Under the pieces are notes generated by a model, which was not told the origin of the DNA, did not search any database, and saw nothing but the letters and a program-made list of their open reading frames with translations. Below are positions 31,306 to 39,855 of a stretch of DNA of 50,397 nucleotides, in pieces (position 1 is the first letter of the stretch; each line of letters starts with the position of its first letter). The position numbers were made by a program, and so were the translations under genes. The DNA is from Ignavibacteriota bacterium (GTDB taxonomy: Bacteria > Bacteroidota > Ignavibacteria > UBA10030 > UBA6906): assembly GCA_003162635.1 (NCBI GenBank), contig PMNE01000065.1, forward strand, positions 1-50,397. The letters run 5' to 3'.

Positions 31306-33375
31306 CTACCGCACGATTGCCCCGCTTGCAATATCCTCCGCCGGCACGACAATCGCAAGTTTGCCGGATCCATCCGATGCGGCAAGGAGCATGCCTTGCG
31401 AATCCTCCCCCATCAGCTTTGCCGGCCGAAGGTTGTACACCACGACGACGTTCTTGCCGACGAGATCTTCCGGCGCATAATGTTTCGCAATTCCCGCGAT
31501 GATCTGCCGTGTTTCCGGCCCCACCGCCACCTGGAGTTTGAGGAGCTTTTCCGATTTGGGCAATCGCTCGGCCTTGAGGATTTTCCCCACGCGGAGGTCG
31601 ATCTTCTTGAAATCATCGATCATCACCGGGCCGGGGCCGGCCGCCACCGGAGCAGCAGGAGGCGCCGCGGGAACATTGCCCAGCGCGCTGATTTCTCCTG
31701 CAATCGTCTCGTCCTCGATCTTGGCAAAGAGAATCTCCGTCGTTCCCAGCACGTGCGCATCGGGAATCGGGAGCGCGCCCGCGTCATCCCATGATTGCGT
31801 CGCGGCCTTCCCGGGGAGCCGGAGCATCTGCCAGAGTTTTTCCGCACTGGAGGGGACAATGGGGCTCATGAGGATCGCAAGGGAACGGGTCAGCTGCACG
31901 CTGATATTGATGGCCGTCGCGCATCGCGCCGGATCGGTCCGTGCGGTTTTCCACGGCTCGCTGTCATTGAAGTACTTGTTCGCCGCGCGCGCAAGGTTCA
32001 TCACTTCCGTCAGCCCGTCGCGGAAACGGTACTGTTCAAACAGTTCTCCGGCCTTCTGCGGCGTCCGTGCAAGCACCGCAAGCGCCTCATTGTCGGTGTC
32101 GTTCAGCGGGCCCCGTTCAGGCACGATTCCATTGAACATTCTGTGGGCAAAGGCAAGCGTCCGGTTCACAAAATTGCCGAAGATGTCCGCCAGCTCGTTG
32201 TTGTTCTTCGCCTGAAAATCCCTCCAGGTGAAGTCGGAATCCCGGTATTCCGGCAGTGCTCCGGCCAGATAGTAGCGGAGCGGATCGGCCGGGAATTTAT
32301 CCAGGAAGTCCTGCACGTCGATCCCCCAGCCCCTGCTCTTGGAGAATTTCTGTCCTTCGAAGTTGAGAAACTCGTTCGCCGGAACATTCTCCGGAAGAAC
32401 GAACTGCTCTTTCCCGCCGTCGTTCCAGGCCATGAGCATCGCGGGGAAAACGATGGTATGGAAAACGACATTGTCCTTCCCGATAAACGCAACGTACTTT
32501 GTGGCCGGGTCGAGCCAGTACTCCTTCCAGGCGTCGGGCCTCCCCTCGCGGAGGGCCCATTCCTTGGCTGAGGAGATGTATCCAAGAACGGCGTCGAACC
32601 AGACGTAGACAACCTTGTTTTCGTATCCCGGAAGAGGGATGTGCACCCCCCAGGAGAGATCCCGGGTGACGGCCCTGTCCTGCAGCCCTTCCTTAAACCA
32701 CCCGCGGCAATACTGGAGGACGTTCTCCTTCCACCCGTCCCGTGCGTCCCGTTCTTTCACATAGCGTTCAATGCGATCCTGGAACTCTCCCAGCGGGAAG
32801 TAGAGGTGCGTCGTCTCACGAACGACCGGCGGATCCCCCGAGATGGCGCTTCGCGGTTCCTTCAGTTGCATCGGGTCGAGATATGTTCCGCACGTCTCGC
32901 ACTGGTCGCCCCGCGCATCCGGGTTGCCGCACACAGGGCAGGTGCCCCGGACATAGCGGTCGGGGAGGAACATCCCGGCTTTCTCGTCGAAGAACTGTTT
33001 CTCCTTTTTCTCCTTGAGGATCCCCCGCTTGCGGAAAGCCAGGAGGAAATCCCGTGTTGTATCGTGGTGGAGCGGGAGCGATGTCCGCGAGTAATTGTCG
33101 AAGCTCATGCCGAACCTGGCGAACGCCGCAGCATTCATTTCATGGTACCTGTCCACGACGGCCTGGGGCGTGATTTTTTCCTTCTCCGCCGTAATCGTGA
33201 TGGCAACCCCGTGTTCATCGGAGCCGCAAAGAAACAGAACATCCCTTCCTTTCAGCCGTTGGTAGCGGGCGTAGATATCCGCGGGAAGATAGGCCCCCGC
33301 CAGATGGCCCAGATGGATCGGTCCGTTGGCATAGGGAAGAGCTGCGGTAATAAGAATGCGTTGGGAGGTCGTCAT
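31306..33375 (-). CDS. metG: methionyl-tRNA synthetase with C-terminal tRNA-binding domain
   Basis: 689 residues, class I. HIGH-type motif is HLGH in YANGPIHLGHLAGAYLPADI. A zinc knuckle is seen as CPVCGNPDARGDQCETC. The KMSKS-type loop is KFSKSRG. The catalytic core is followed by an anticodon-binding helical domain, then a Pro/Ala linker and a C-terminal EMAP/Trbp111 domain (DDFKKIDLRVGKILKAERL to PAEDIASGAIVR). The start overlaps the holB stop (ATGA). Confidence 0.97.
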   Translation of the reverse strand: MTTSQRILITAALPYANGPIHLGHLAGAYLPADIYARYQRLKGRDVLFLCGSDEHGVAITITAEKEKITPQAVVDRYHEMNAAAFARFGMSFDNYSRTSLPLHHDTTRDFLLAFRKRGILKEKKEKQFFDEKAGMFLPDRYVRGTCPVCGNPDARGDQCETCGTYLDPMQLKEPRSAISGDPPVVRETTHLYFPLGEFQDRIERYVKERDARDGWKENVLQYCRGWFKEGLQDRAVTRDLSWGVHIPLPGYENKVVYVWFDAVLGYISSAKEWALREGRPDAWKEYWLDPATKYVAFIGKDNVVFHTIVFPAMLMAWNDGGKEQFVLPENVPANEFLNFEGQKFSKSRGWGIDVQDFLDKFPADPLRYYLAGALPEYRDSDFTWRDFQAKNNNELADIFGNFVNRTLAFAHRMFNGIVPERGPLNDTDNEALAVLARTPQKAGELFEQYRFRDGLTEVMNLARAANKYFNDSEPWKTARTDPARCATAINISVQLTRSLAILMSPIVPSSAEKLWQMLRLPGKAATQSWDDAGALPIPDAHVLGTTEILFAKIEDETIAGEISALGNVPAAPPAAPVAAGPGPVMIDDFKKIDLRVGKILKAERLPKSEKLLKLQVAVGPETRQIIAGIAKHYAPEDLVGKNVVVVYNLRPAKLMGEDSQGMLLAASDGSGKLAIVVPAEDIASGAIVR

Positions 33376-34532
33376 ACGGTCTTTCGGGACACTGGAACTG
33401 GCGTCGCGTGCGCCGCGGCCCCCGGCACGATGGCGCCGCGCAAGCGCACCACAAGCCGGAAGAATACCAATCGAATATAGGCATAACGCCCGACAAGTGA
33501 TATTGCTTTCTCCACATCGGCCATGACGCCGAGGAGATCCGCCCGGGGGAAGTTCGTCACAAACCGCTGCAGATCCGACTGCTGATCTTCGTTGATGACC
33601 GCTCCGCCATGGGAGAGGACGAGAGCGTCGCGGAACCAGAGGAGCATGAGGTTCAAGAACCGCACGGCCACATCCCGGTCCCGCGTCCCGGCGATCTTTT
33701 CCACCGATTCAACGATGTCGACCACATTCCGCGACAATGCCTTCCGGACAAAATCGACGACGTCCTTCCGCAATTCCATAATATCGTCGTCGAGCAGCTC
33801 CACCGCTTTCGTATAGTTTCCGCTTGCGAGGCGGGCGATCGTCGCGGCCTGCCCGGCCGGGACATTGTTTCGTTCGACGAGCGCGCCCGCAATCTCTTGT
33901 TCTGTCAAGGGGTCGAACCGGATGCTCTGGCAGCGGGAGAGGATCGTCGGCAGAAGGGCTTCACGGTGCGCCGTGGTAAGGATCAGCATCGTGTCGCCGG
34001 GCGGCTCCTCGAGCGTTTTCAGGAGCGTATTCGCAGCAGGCGCCTCCATGGCTTCCGCCTGCGAAATGATGAAAATCCTCCTTTTTCCCCCTTCTGTGCT
34101 GAAAGAGGATTCACGGCGCACTTCGCGCACGCTGCTGATCTTGATGACGTTGGCACGCGGGAGGCGTATCGTATGATACGGGTTTTGGGCTTTCAGCCTG
34201 AGCTGCTCCTGGAGCACGTGCACGTCCGCATCAGGGAGCTTCGCCAGCGGATCATCTTCAGACGTCTCACCTTTCCCCGTCGGAAGCGGAGTGAGAAACC
34301 GGACGGCAGGGTGCTGGAGAGAAGCCATCTGCGCACACGAAGGACATTCGCCGCAGGCCTCTTCCCCGTGCCGATCGCAGTTGACAACCCGTGCCAGCTC
34401 CAACGCCATTGCGTCCTTCCCCACTCCTTCGCCTCCATAAAAGAGATAGGCATGGGGAAGGCGGGAGGTCCGTATCGCAGCAAGGAGCATCTCCTTCACG
34501 CGCCGTTGCCCGATGACACGAGGCCAGATCAT
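33372..34532 (-). CDS. holB: DNA polymerase III clamp-loader delta' subunit
   Basis: 386 residues. AAA+ fold with P-loop-like FYGGEGVGKDAMALELAR, a four-cysteine zinc module (CDRHGEEACGECPSC), ANTLLKTLEEPPGDTMLIL and the SRC motif in LPTILSRCQSIRF, which is the arginine-finger motif shared with DnaX. The acidic Walker B is not evident, so delta' is more likely than gamma/tau. ATG 34532 has GGAGG eight bases ahead. It lies 45 bases after the Omp85 gene. Confidence 0.9.
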   Translation of the reverse strand: MIWPRVIGQRRVKEMLLAAIRTSRLPHAYLFYGGEGVGKDAMALELARVVNCDRHGEEACGECPSCAQMASLQHPAVRFLTPLPTGKGETSEDDPLAKLPDADVHVLQEQLRLKAQNPYHTIRLPRANVIKISSVREVRRESSFSTEGGKRRIFIISQAEAMEAPAANTLLKTLEEPPGDTMLILTTAHREALLPTILSRCQSIRFDPLTEQEIAGALVERNNVPAGQAATIARLASGNYTKAVELLDDDIMELRKDVVDFVRKALSRNVVDIVESVEKIAGTRDRDVAVRFLNLMLLWFRDALVLSHGGAVINEDQQSDLQRFVTNFPRADLLGVMADVEKAISLVGRYAYIRLVFFRLVVRLRGAIVPGAAAHATPVPVSRKTV

Positions 34533-34577
34533 CGGACTTGCCTCCGGCTTTCATGATGCAGCGGGGAGAGCACGCGA

Positions 34578-36731
34578 TCAGAATGCATTGCCGATACCAA
34601 AGTGGAAGATGGCTTCTTTAAACGTCTGTCCGAAAAGCTGCCGTTGCGAAATCCACTGCCGTCCCGTGGGTTCTGCCGGGTTATACACTCTGAAGCCCCA
34701 GTCGATGCGAAACGGGCCGAAGAATGTATCATAGTGAATGCCGACGCCTGCCGCAATGGCAATTTGTCTCACGCGAAAGTCCTTCGCCTCCTGCCAGACG
34801 TTCCCCGCATCGACAAATTCCACAATCCAGAACTTGTCGAATAACCCGTCCTGCAACGCCTGGAGAATGTTCGTGCGAAGTTCCAGGCTCGCCTCGAACG
34901 AGACGTTGCCCCCCAGTTGCGGATCGCCTGACGCGATCAGGTCCCGGGAATTCCAGCCACGAACGCTGTTGCTTCCCCCGGCATAGAATCGATGTGTCAG
35001 AGGAATGCCCCGATTCGGATCAGAACGCGATTCACCATACTTGTCTTCAAAGCCGCCCCGGAGCTTAAATGCAAGGATGGAAAAACGGTGACTGCTCAGG
35101 TCGTCATACCACCTTCCCTGCAGCGTGATCCGATAGAACTGGGTAAAAGGAATATTCGTAAACACGCTCTTCAACGCGAGCGGGAAGAGCCCTGACTCGT
35201 CAATGCTCCCCGAATGAACGAACCCTTCGGAGGGAGAGAAGACGTCGTTCGTCATGTCGCGCTGGATCGCAAACGAGAGGATTGAGTTGAACTGTGCCTG
35301 CTGGAGAAGCTGGATCTGGTGCCGGATTTCGGGATCAGTAGTATCACCGCGGAAACTGTTGTTCTTCAGTGAACCGATTCCTTCGAGCGTCCAGTCAAGA
35401 AACCCGGTCGTATGCTCCGCGAGTCGCGTGGAGAACCCAAATTTGTTCCGCGCAATGTTCTGGAGATAGGGCTGTTCCTTGTCCACGATCAAGGAAAAGG
35501 CCCACGTTCCTTTCACCTTGGGGCTGAACACATACGGTTGGACAACCTCGTAGGTCATATCCAGATTGGAGACTGCGTCGGTATTCCTGCCGAAATAGTT
35601 CGGGAACGCATTGATCGTTTGCGTCCTGAACCGAAGGCGCGCCGTAAAGATTCTGGCGCCGCCGAAAAAGTTATTCTGGGTATAGCCGAGTCCGGTACCG
35701 ATATTGAATGACCCGTTGTCATCGCTCATGAGTAGTTCAGGGGCGAGTTCGTGTTTATCCTTGGGTCTGATGATGATCCGTGTCGGAACCGTGACCGACG
35801 TATCGCTCCTCGGCGGCACGGTCATGTCCATCCTCCTGAGGTCGAATATTCCCAGGCGCCGAAGGTTGTTTGCACTGGAGAGGCTGTCGTCAAAGCTGTA
35901 ATGTTTCCCCGGCGCAAACGTCAGTTGATCCACGATAAGGTCGTCCGTGATATCCTGGCGGGGAAGCGGCGACCGGAGAGTATCGATTTCCTGCCGGATC
36001 GTAATGGGGCCGAAATAGTACATCTTCCCGGGGTTGAAGGTCAGGAAAACTTTATAGTTGCGCGTACTCGCGAACCGCGTGGCGCGGGAGCTGTCGGGAT
36101 CGCGGACAAAGACAGCGTTGGGATAGCCGGCATTCGCCAGGATCTTCAGAATGCGGTTGACTTCATCGACGAGAAGCTGGCTGTTGTACGGATCTCCCGC
36201 GACGATTTTTTGATTCGAAAGAACATCTCCCCAAATCCATCCAGGCGGCTGGCCAATCCCCCTGTAGCTGAGACTGTCGATCGTGGATCTATACCCTTCC
36301 GTGATGGCGATGGTGATATCGACGTTCTTCCCCTCCGCATCGTAGCCGAGGAGCGTGTCGAGGGCGGCATCAGAGAATCCCCGGTTGACATAGTACGATT
36401 TCAGCCGTTTGAGGTCGGCCCCGAGTGTCCCCCTGTCGAGGTACTCGTTCTTCCTGCCGAGCTTTTCGCTGATGGTGTTGTAGAGGAACTTGTTGAAGAA
36501 CCCGGGAGTCTCCTTTGTCGTCATCTGCGTCAGGAGTTCGTTCTTCCCAAGCGTGGCGTTTCCCTTGAAAGAGATGGAGGAGATTTCGCACCCGGCGGTT
36601 TCGGGCGTGCTTTGGGCGGGAGCGAGACCCGCTGCCAGAAGCACGAGGGCGAGAATGGCCCCCCATGCTCCACGGAAGTGTGAGCATGGACGAAGGGTTA
36701 CTGAGAGGAAGGAGGGTTTGGAATGAGGCAC
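34578..36731 (-). CDS. Omp85 family outer-membrane protein (BamA/TamA-like)
   Basis: 717 residues from GTG 36731. A signal segment is at residues 21-40 (FRGAWGAILALVLLAAGLAPA). POTRA-like repeats follow: SSISFKGNATLGKNELLTQM, then GKNVDITIAITEGYRSTI and NPGKMYYFGPITI. The C-terminal 400 residues form the surface-antigen barrel, with RFYAGGSNSVRGWNSRDL and a final F (FHFGIGNAF). Only two to three POTRA units can be counted, so it may be TamA-like rather than the essential BamA. It leads an operon with holB and metG. Its promoter is at 36798-36826. Confidence 0.88.
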   Translation of the reverse strand: MPHSKPSFLSVTLRPCSHFRGAWGAILALVLLAAGLAPAQSTPETAGCEISSISFKGNATLGKNELLTQMTTKETPGFFNKFLYNTISEKLGRKNEYLDRGTLGADLKRLKSYYVNRGFSDAALDTLLGYDAEGKNVDITIAITEGYRSTIDSLSYRGIGQPPGWIWGDVLSNQKIVAGDPYNSQLLVDEVNRILKILANAGYPNAVFVRDPDSSRATRFASTRNYKVFLTFNPGKMYYFGPITIRQEIDTLRSPLPRQDITDDLIVDQLTFAPGKHYSFDDSLSSANNLRRLGIFDLRRMDMTVPPRSDTSVTVPTRIIIRPKDKHELAPELLMSDDNGSFNIGTGLGYTQNNFFGGARIFTARLRFRTQTINAFPNYFGRNTDAVSNLDMTYEVVQPYVFSPKVKGTWAFSLIVDKEQPYLQNIARNKFGFSTRLAEHTTGFLDWTLEGIGSLKNNSFRGDTTDPEIRHQIQLLQQAQFNSILSFAIQRDMTNDVFSPSEGFVHSGSIDESGLFPLALKSVFTNIPFTQFYRITLQGRWYDDLSSHRFSILAFKLRGGFEDKYGESRSDPNRGIPLTHRFYAGGSNSVRGWNSRDLIASGDPQLGGNVSFEASLELRTNILQALQDGLFDKFWIVEFVDAGNVWQEAKDFRVRQIAIAAGVGIHYDTFFGPFRIDWGFRVYNPAEPTGRQWISQRQLFGQTFKEAIFHFGIGNAF

Positions 36732-36772
36732 GCGTTGTACAAACGATCAAATTGCCTGATCTCGGACAAAAA

Positions 36773-36794
36773 AACCCAGCCAAACGGCCGGGTT
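36773..36794. terminator. bidirectional intrinsic terminator between DUF2795 and Omp85 genes
   Basis: AACCCAGCC (36773-36781) and GGCCGGGTT (36786-36794) pair over nine positions with one mismatch around the loop AAAC. A T run follows on both strands (36793-36797 plus; 36774-36768 minus). On the minus strand it ends the transcript from the DUF2795 gene. Confidence 0.75.
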
Positions 36795-36797
36795 TTT

Positions 36798-36826
36798 ATA
36801 GTAGTGAATTCTCCGGTGAATATCAA
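36798..36826 (-). promoter_or_regulatory. promoter of Omp85-holB-metG operon
   Basis: Minus strand TTGATA (36826-36821), 17-base spacer, TACTAT (36803-36798). Predicted start near 36791 falls inside the 5' arm of the terminator hairpin at 36773-36794. Confidence 0.6.
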
Positions 36827-36895
36827 CGAACAGGGGCTTCCGCACGCGAAGGCCGCCGAATATTTCCGGTGCCGCCGCCTGCCTGCAGCCGCCTT

Positions 36896-37120
36896 TCAGT
36901 ACTCCCCTTCGTCTTCGAAGAAGAAATCCTCCCCGGTCGGATAGTCGGGCCAGATCTCCTCCATACTCTCGTAGGGTTCCTCGCTGTCCTCCAATTCCTG
37001 GAGGTTTTCCACGACCTCAACGGGTGCGCCTGTTCGGATGGCATAATCTACCAGCTCCTCCTTCGTCGCAGGCCACGGCGCATCATCCAGGTAGGAGGCC
37101 AGTTCCATCGTCCAAATCAA
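36896..37120 (-). CDS. DUF2795-like small acidic protein
   Basis: 74 residues starting at TTG 37120, with AGGTGAG four bases ahead; an ATG at 37108 is too far from this site. The N-terminal half (ELASYLDDAPWPATKEELVDYAIRTGAP) matches the DUF2795 helical pattern. The C-terminal half is very acidic (EEIWPDYPTGEDFFFEDEGE). DUF2795 proteins are small and of unknown role. It follows the M23 peptidase gene by 103 bases and ends before a strong terminator. Confidence 0.75.
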   Translation of the reverse strand: MIWTMELASYLDDAPWPATKEELVDYAIRTGAPVEVVENLQELEDSEEPYESMEEIWPDYPTGEDFFFEDEGEY

Positions 37121-37223
37121 ATCTCACCTCACGGATTCTTGACACTTGTCCATCGTACACAGCAACTGGGGCACGGATGCTCATTGTCGCTTGTGCGGCA
37201 CGGTACCCTGCTGCAATTTCCCT

Positions 37224-38189
37224 TCATCTCGTTGGCGGGGCACTTGCAAGCTGCGCACGGTATCGCGCCGCCTCTACATCATCAAAGAAATAGTCGACAG
37301 GATTCTGTCTCCTTCCCTGGTACCGCACCTCGTAGTGCAGGTGGGGACCGCTCACCAGGCCCGAACGCCCGCTTTTCGCAATCAGTTCCCCCCTCTTGAC
37401 GGTTGCCCCTTCCCGCACCGCGACTCTGGACAGGTGAGCATAAAGCGAGGAATATCCGTACCCGTGGGAGATCTCGATCACCATCCCATAGCCGCCTGCC
37501 GTCCGTCCGGCGAAGTGGACAACGCCGTCTCCTGCAGCGTACACGTTGGTTCCGACGTCGCTGATGATGTCGATGCCTTCGTGCATCCGATAGATATGGA
37601 GAACGGGGTGAAGGCGCATGCCAAAGCTGTTGATGGAATACGCGCCTTCCATCGGCTTGATGGCGGGCATATGGGCAAACAATCCCTTGTTGTACTCCAT
37701 CCGCCTGTTGATCTCTTCGTAGCTCGCCTGCTGGAGCTTGACTTCCCGCTCGAGTTTTTCCAGCATCGTCGCCGACCCGCCAAGCACCTCCCGCGCTTCG
37801 CCCGAGAGGAAGCCGCTCACGGAGGGAGGCACCGAACCCCCTGTTCCCGCCGCGCGCGTATCACTGTCGATCTTGTTCAGATCGACCGCCAGCCGCAGTT
37901 CGTTTCCGCGGTCCGACAGGTGATCGAGTGCCCGCTGCACGTTCGTCATCTGTTCGCCCAGCATGTGGATCTGCTCGCGCAGGATCCTGTTCTCCGCCGC
38001 AAGCATGGACATCCGGTCAAAACCGAGGCCCAGGACATCGCCACCGAGGTGATTCAGGAGAAGCACGGCACCAAGAATCACACCACCGATGAGTGCACTG
38101 GAACCGAACAGCTTCGTCTTGAACAGACGAACCTCGCGCAGGTCGAGAGACGAGCGGGAGAACACGTAGAACTTCATATTCCTCAGCAT
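37224..38189 (-). CDS. M23 (LytM-type) peptidoglycan peptidase, membrane-anchored
   Basis: 321 residues. An N-terminal membrane helix (about residues 28-48, GSSALIGGVILGAVLLLNHL) is followed by a coiled coil at about 60-110. The M23 domain has H-x3-D in RMHEGIDI and H-x-H in GPHLHYEVRYQ, both metal ligand sets intact. Such enzymes cleave peptide crosslinks or regulate amidases. In-frame starts occur at 38189 and 38177; the upstream one is given. The promoter at 38316-38344 and a leader hairpin precede it. Confidence 0.92.
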   Translation of the reverse strand: MLRNMKFYVFSRSSLDLREVRLFKTKLFGSSALIGGVILGAVLLLNHLGGDVLGLGFDRMSMLAAENRILREQIHMLGEQMTNVQRALDHLSDRGNELRLAVDLNKIDSDTRAAGTGGSVPPSVSGFLSGEAREVLGGSATMLEKLEREVKLQQASYEEINRRMEYNKGLFAHMPAIKPMEGAYSINSFGMRLHPVLHIYRMHEGIDIISDVGTNVYAAGDGVVHFAGRTAGGYGMVIEISHGYGYSSLYAHLSRVAVREGATVKRGELIAKSGRSGLVSGPHLHYEVRYQGRRQNPVDYFFDDVEAARYRAQLASAPPTR

Positions 38190-38238
38190 GGACAGTACCC
38201 TCTGATTTCATCGGAGAGAGCGGAAGATTTAACTGAGG

Positions 38239-38290
38239 CCGGAAGGAGGCAACGAGTTGAGAATCATGGGGATACCTATCCCTCCTCCGG
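38239..38290 (-). promoter_or_regulatory. leader hairpin of the M23 peptidase mRNA
   Basis: CCGGAAGGAGG (38239-38249) pairs with CCTCCTCCGG (38281-38290) with one bulge, within the 120-base leader. On the minus strand the 5' arm contains GGAGGAGG. Between the arms lies an ATG opening a 12-codon frame (MILNSLPPSGLS). The structure could gate initiation of that short frame or of the gene itself. Confidence 0.4.
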
Positions 38291-38315
38291 ACGAGTATTC
38301 GCAAATTCCTGTGGG

Positions 38316-38344
38316 AGTATAAAGAATTACCGGCTTGATGTCAA
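38316..38344 (-). promoter_or_regulatory. promoter of M23 peptidase gene
   Basis: Minus strand TTGACA (38344-38339), 17-base spacer, TATACT (38321-38316): one of the strongest matches in the window. Predicted start near 38309. Confidence 0.75.
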
Positions 38345-38356
38345 GAAGTATCTTGC

Positions 38357-38382
38357 AAAAAATCAGTTTCGACTACTCGAAA
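38357..38382 (-). terminator. intrinsic terminator overlapping the hprK stop
   Basis: On the minus strand TTTCGA and TCGAAA (38382-38377, 38372-38367) flank GTAG, and a T6 run follows (38362-38357). The stem includes the hprK TAG stop codon. The M23 promoter lies immediately downstream, so operons are insulated. Confidence 0.55.
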
Positions 38383-39380
38383 TCGTGCTCAAAGTAATTG
38401 ATTGCCCTGTTTCCCTTCTTCTTTTGCCCGATAACCCCTTCCAAACGCTTGGCAAACTCCTTCGGGGCATCGTATCCATAGTGTTTCAGGAGATAGTTGA
38501 GTGAAACGACTTCGGCAATCACGGTGACATTCTTTCCCGGGAAGATAGGGAGCTTCACAAGGGGTATATCCACTCCCAAAATGCTCACTTGGTCGGTGTC
38601 CAGCCCCGTCCTCGTGTAATCCCGGTCCCCTTGCCACTCCTCAAGCTCGATGGCGATCTCCACCCGTTTCTGAAAGCGGATGGCCCGGATGCCAAACATG
38701 CTCCGGACATCGATCAGGCCAAGTCCCCGGATCTCCATAAAGTGCTTTACGAGGTCGGTCCCCGCGCCGATGAGTATGCCCTCCCCCTTCCGCGTCACAT
38801 TCACGACATCGTCCGCCACCAGGCGGTGCCCCCTTTCAATGAGGTCGAGCGCGATCTCGCTCTTGCCGATCCCCGAGCGTCCGGCAAGAAGCACGCCGAC
38901 GCCGTAGATGTCGACAAGAGAGCCATGAACGACCACCTGGGGAGAGAACTGGTCGTCAAGAAAATCGGCCAGGAAGTAGGAAATCTTCGTTGTCTCGAAC
39001 TCGGTCCCGAAGATAGGGATGTGCCGGGCAGCAGCCGCCTGAAGGAGTTCTTCGGCAATGATGTTGCCGTTGGTCAGGATGATGCACGGCATCTTGAATT
39101 CGAGCAGGTTGGTGCACGCCGCCATCCGCTGGGACGGCTTCAGGGAGTTCAGGTACCGGATCTCCGTATTGCCCATGATCTGGACCCTGTCATAGGTGAA
39201 CAACTCGACATACCCCGCCAGGGCCAGGCCGGGCCGGTTCAGACTCTTGTCCCGGATCAGGTTGTCAAAGCCCGCCTCGCCGTTCAACTGCTTCAATCCG
39301 AACCGATCATGCGTCTGCTGGTACAGAAAGCCGGCGGTGATGCTTTTTTTCCGTGTCTCGTGTGTGCGTTCGATTTTCAT
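38373..39380 (-). CDS. hprK: HPr kinase/phosphorylase
   Basis: 335 residues. N-terminal regulatory domain, then Walker A GRSGIGKSE at residues 167-175, followed by ALDLIERGHRLVADDVV and the HprK signature IRGLGLIDVRSMFG. The C-terminal region resembles typical HprK proteins. In Firmicutes it phosphorylates HPr at serine for carbon control. In Gram-negative bacteria without a sugar PTS its target may differ. No ptsH is in view. It follows hpf by 106 bases, with a small frame between. Confidence 0.92.
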   Translation of the reverse strand: MKIERTHETRKKSITAGFLYQQTHDRFGLKQLNGEAGFDNLIRDKSLNRPGLALAGYVELFTYDRVQIMGNTEIRYLNSLKPSQRMAACTNLLEFKMPCIILTNGNIIAEELLQAAAARHIPIFGTEFETTKISYFLADFLDDQFSPQVVVHGSLVDIYGVGVLLAGRSGIGKSEIALDLIERGHRLVADDVVNVTRKGEGILIGAGTDLVKHFMEIRGLGLIDVRSMFGIRAIRFQKRVEIAIELEEWQGDRDYTRTGLDTDQVSILGVDIPLVKLPIFPGKNVTVIAEVVSLNYLLKHYGYDAPKEFAKRLEGVIGQKKKGNRAINYFEHDFE

Positions 39381-39478
39381 GGTTCAGCCCCAGCTTCGCC
39401 AGGCCGCACCCGCCGCCGTCCTGTTTCCCGTTCGGCGATGCGTTCCGGTGGCAATGAATGATCAACGTTGTGCCGCAT
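39377..39478 (-). CDS. possible 33-residue protein coupled to hprK
   Basis: A frame beginning MRHNVDHSLPPERIAERETG that ends in TGA overlapping the hprK start (ATGA). GAGGGG precedes the ATG at 39478 by four bases. It is rich in Arg and Glu with no recognised family. It may be a real small protein or an upstream frame that couples translation of hprK. Length alone makes chance occurrence likely. Confidence 0.3.
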   Translation of the reverse strand: MRHNVDHSLPPERIAERETGRRRVRPGEAGAEP

Positions 39479-39486
39479 GCGTCCCC

Positions 39487-39822
39487 TCACGAGGTCTTCT
39501 CCCTGATCGCGCGGACTTTCTCCTTGTCTTTCGAGCGAATTCTGGTCTTGTATTTCGCCAGCTGCATCTCCAGTTTCTCCGTCGTGGCGTCGAGCGACTT
39601 GATGAAGTCCTCGGACTTTTCCTTCGCGTTCAGAACGGCCCCGTGCACCCGGAGGTTGATCTCCGAAGTCTTGACGCTCTTGCTGACACGTTCGTAGCTC
39701 AGGATGATCTCGGCGGAGACGATTCCGTCATAGAAACGGTCGAGCTTTTTCACCGCCTCGAGGGCGTGCTCCTTGATATCCGGATGAGCATGGAAGCGGC
39801 GTGCAGTAAATTTGACGTTCAT
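39487..39822 (-). CDS. hpf: short ribosome hibernation promoting factor
   Basis: 111 residues from ATG 39822 (GGAGGAG ahead). HPF/YfiA fold: MNVKFTARRFHAHPDIKEHA, LDRFYDGIVSAEIILSYE and INLRVHGAVLNAKEKSEDF, then an Arg/Lys-rich C-terminal helix. Lacks the C-terminal dimerisation domain of long HPF. It binds the decoding site of resting ribosomes. Located 34 bases after xerC, upstream of hprK. A start at 39846 would add eight residues. Confidence 0.9.
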   Translation of the reverse strand: MNVKFTARRFHAHPDIKEHALEAVKKLDRFYDGIVSAEIILSYERVSKSVKTSEINLRVHGAVLNAKEKSEDFIKSLDATTEKLEMQLAKYKTRIRSKDKEKVRAIREKTS

Positions 39823-39855
39823 GGCCAGACTCCTCCATCGAAACATAAGAACGGT

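Noticed and set aside
36723-36944. Plus-strand 73-codon frame after a GGAGGG site
   Set aside because: It reads through the bidirectional terminator and the Omp85 promoter and is antisense to the start of the DUF2795 gene.
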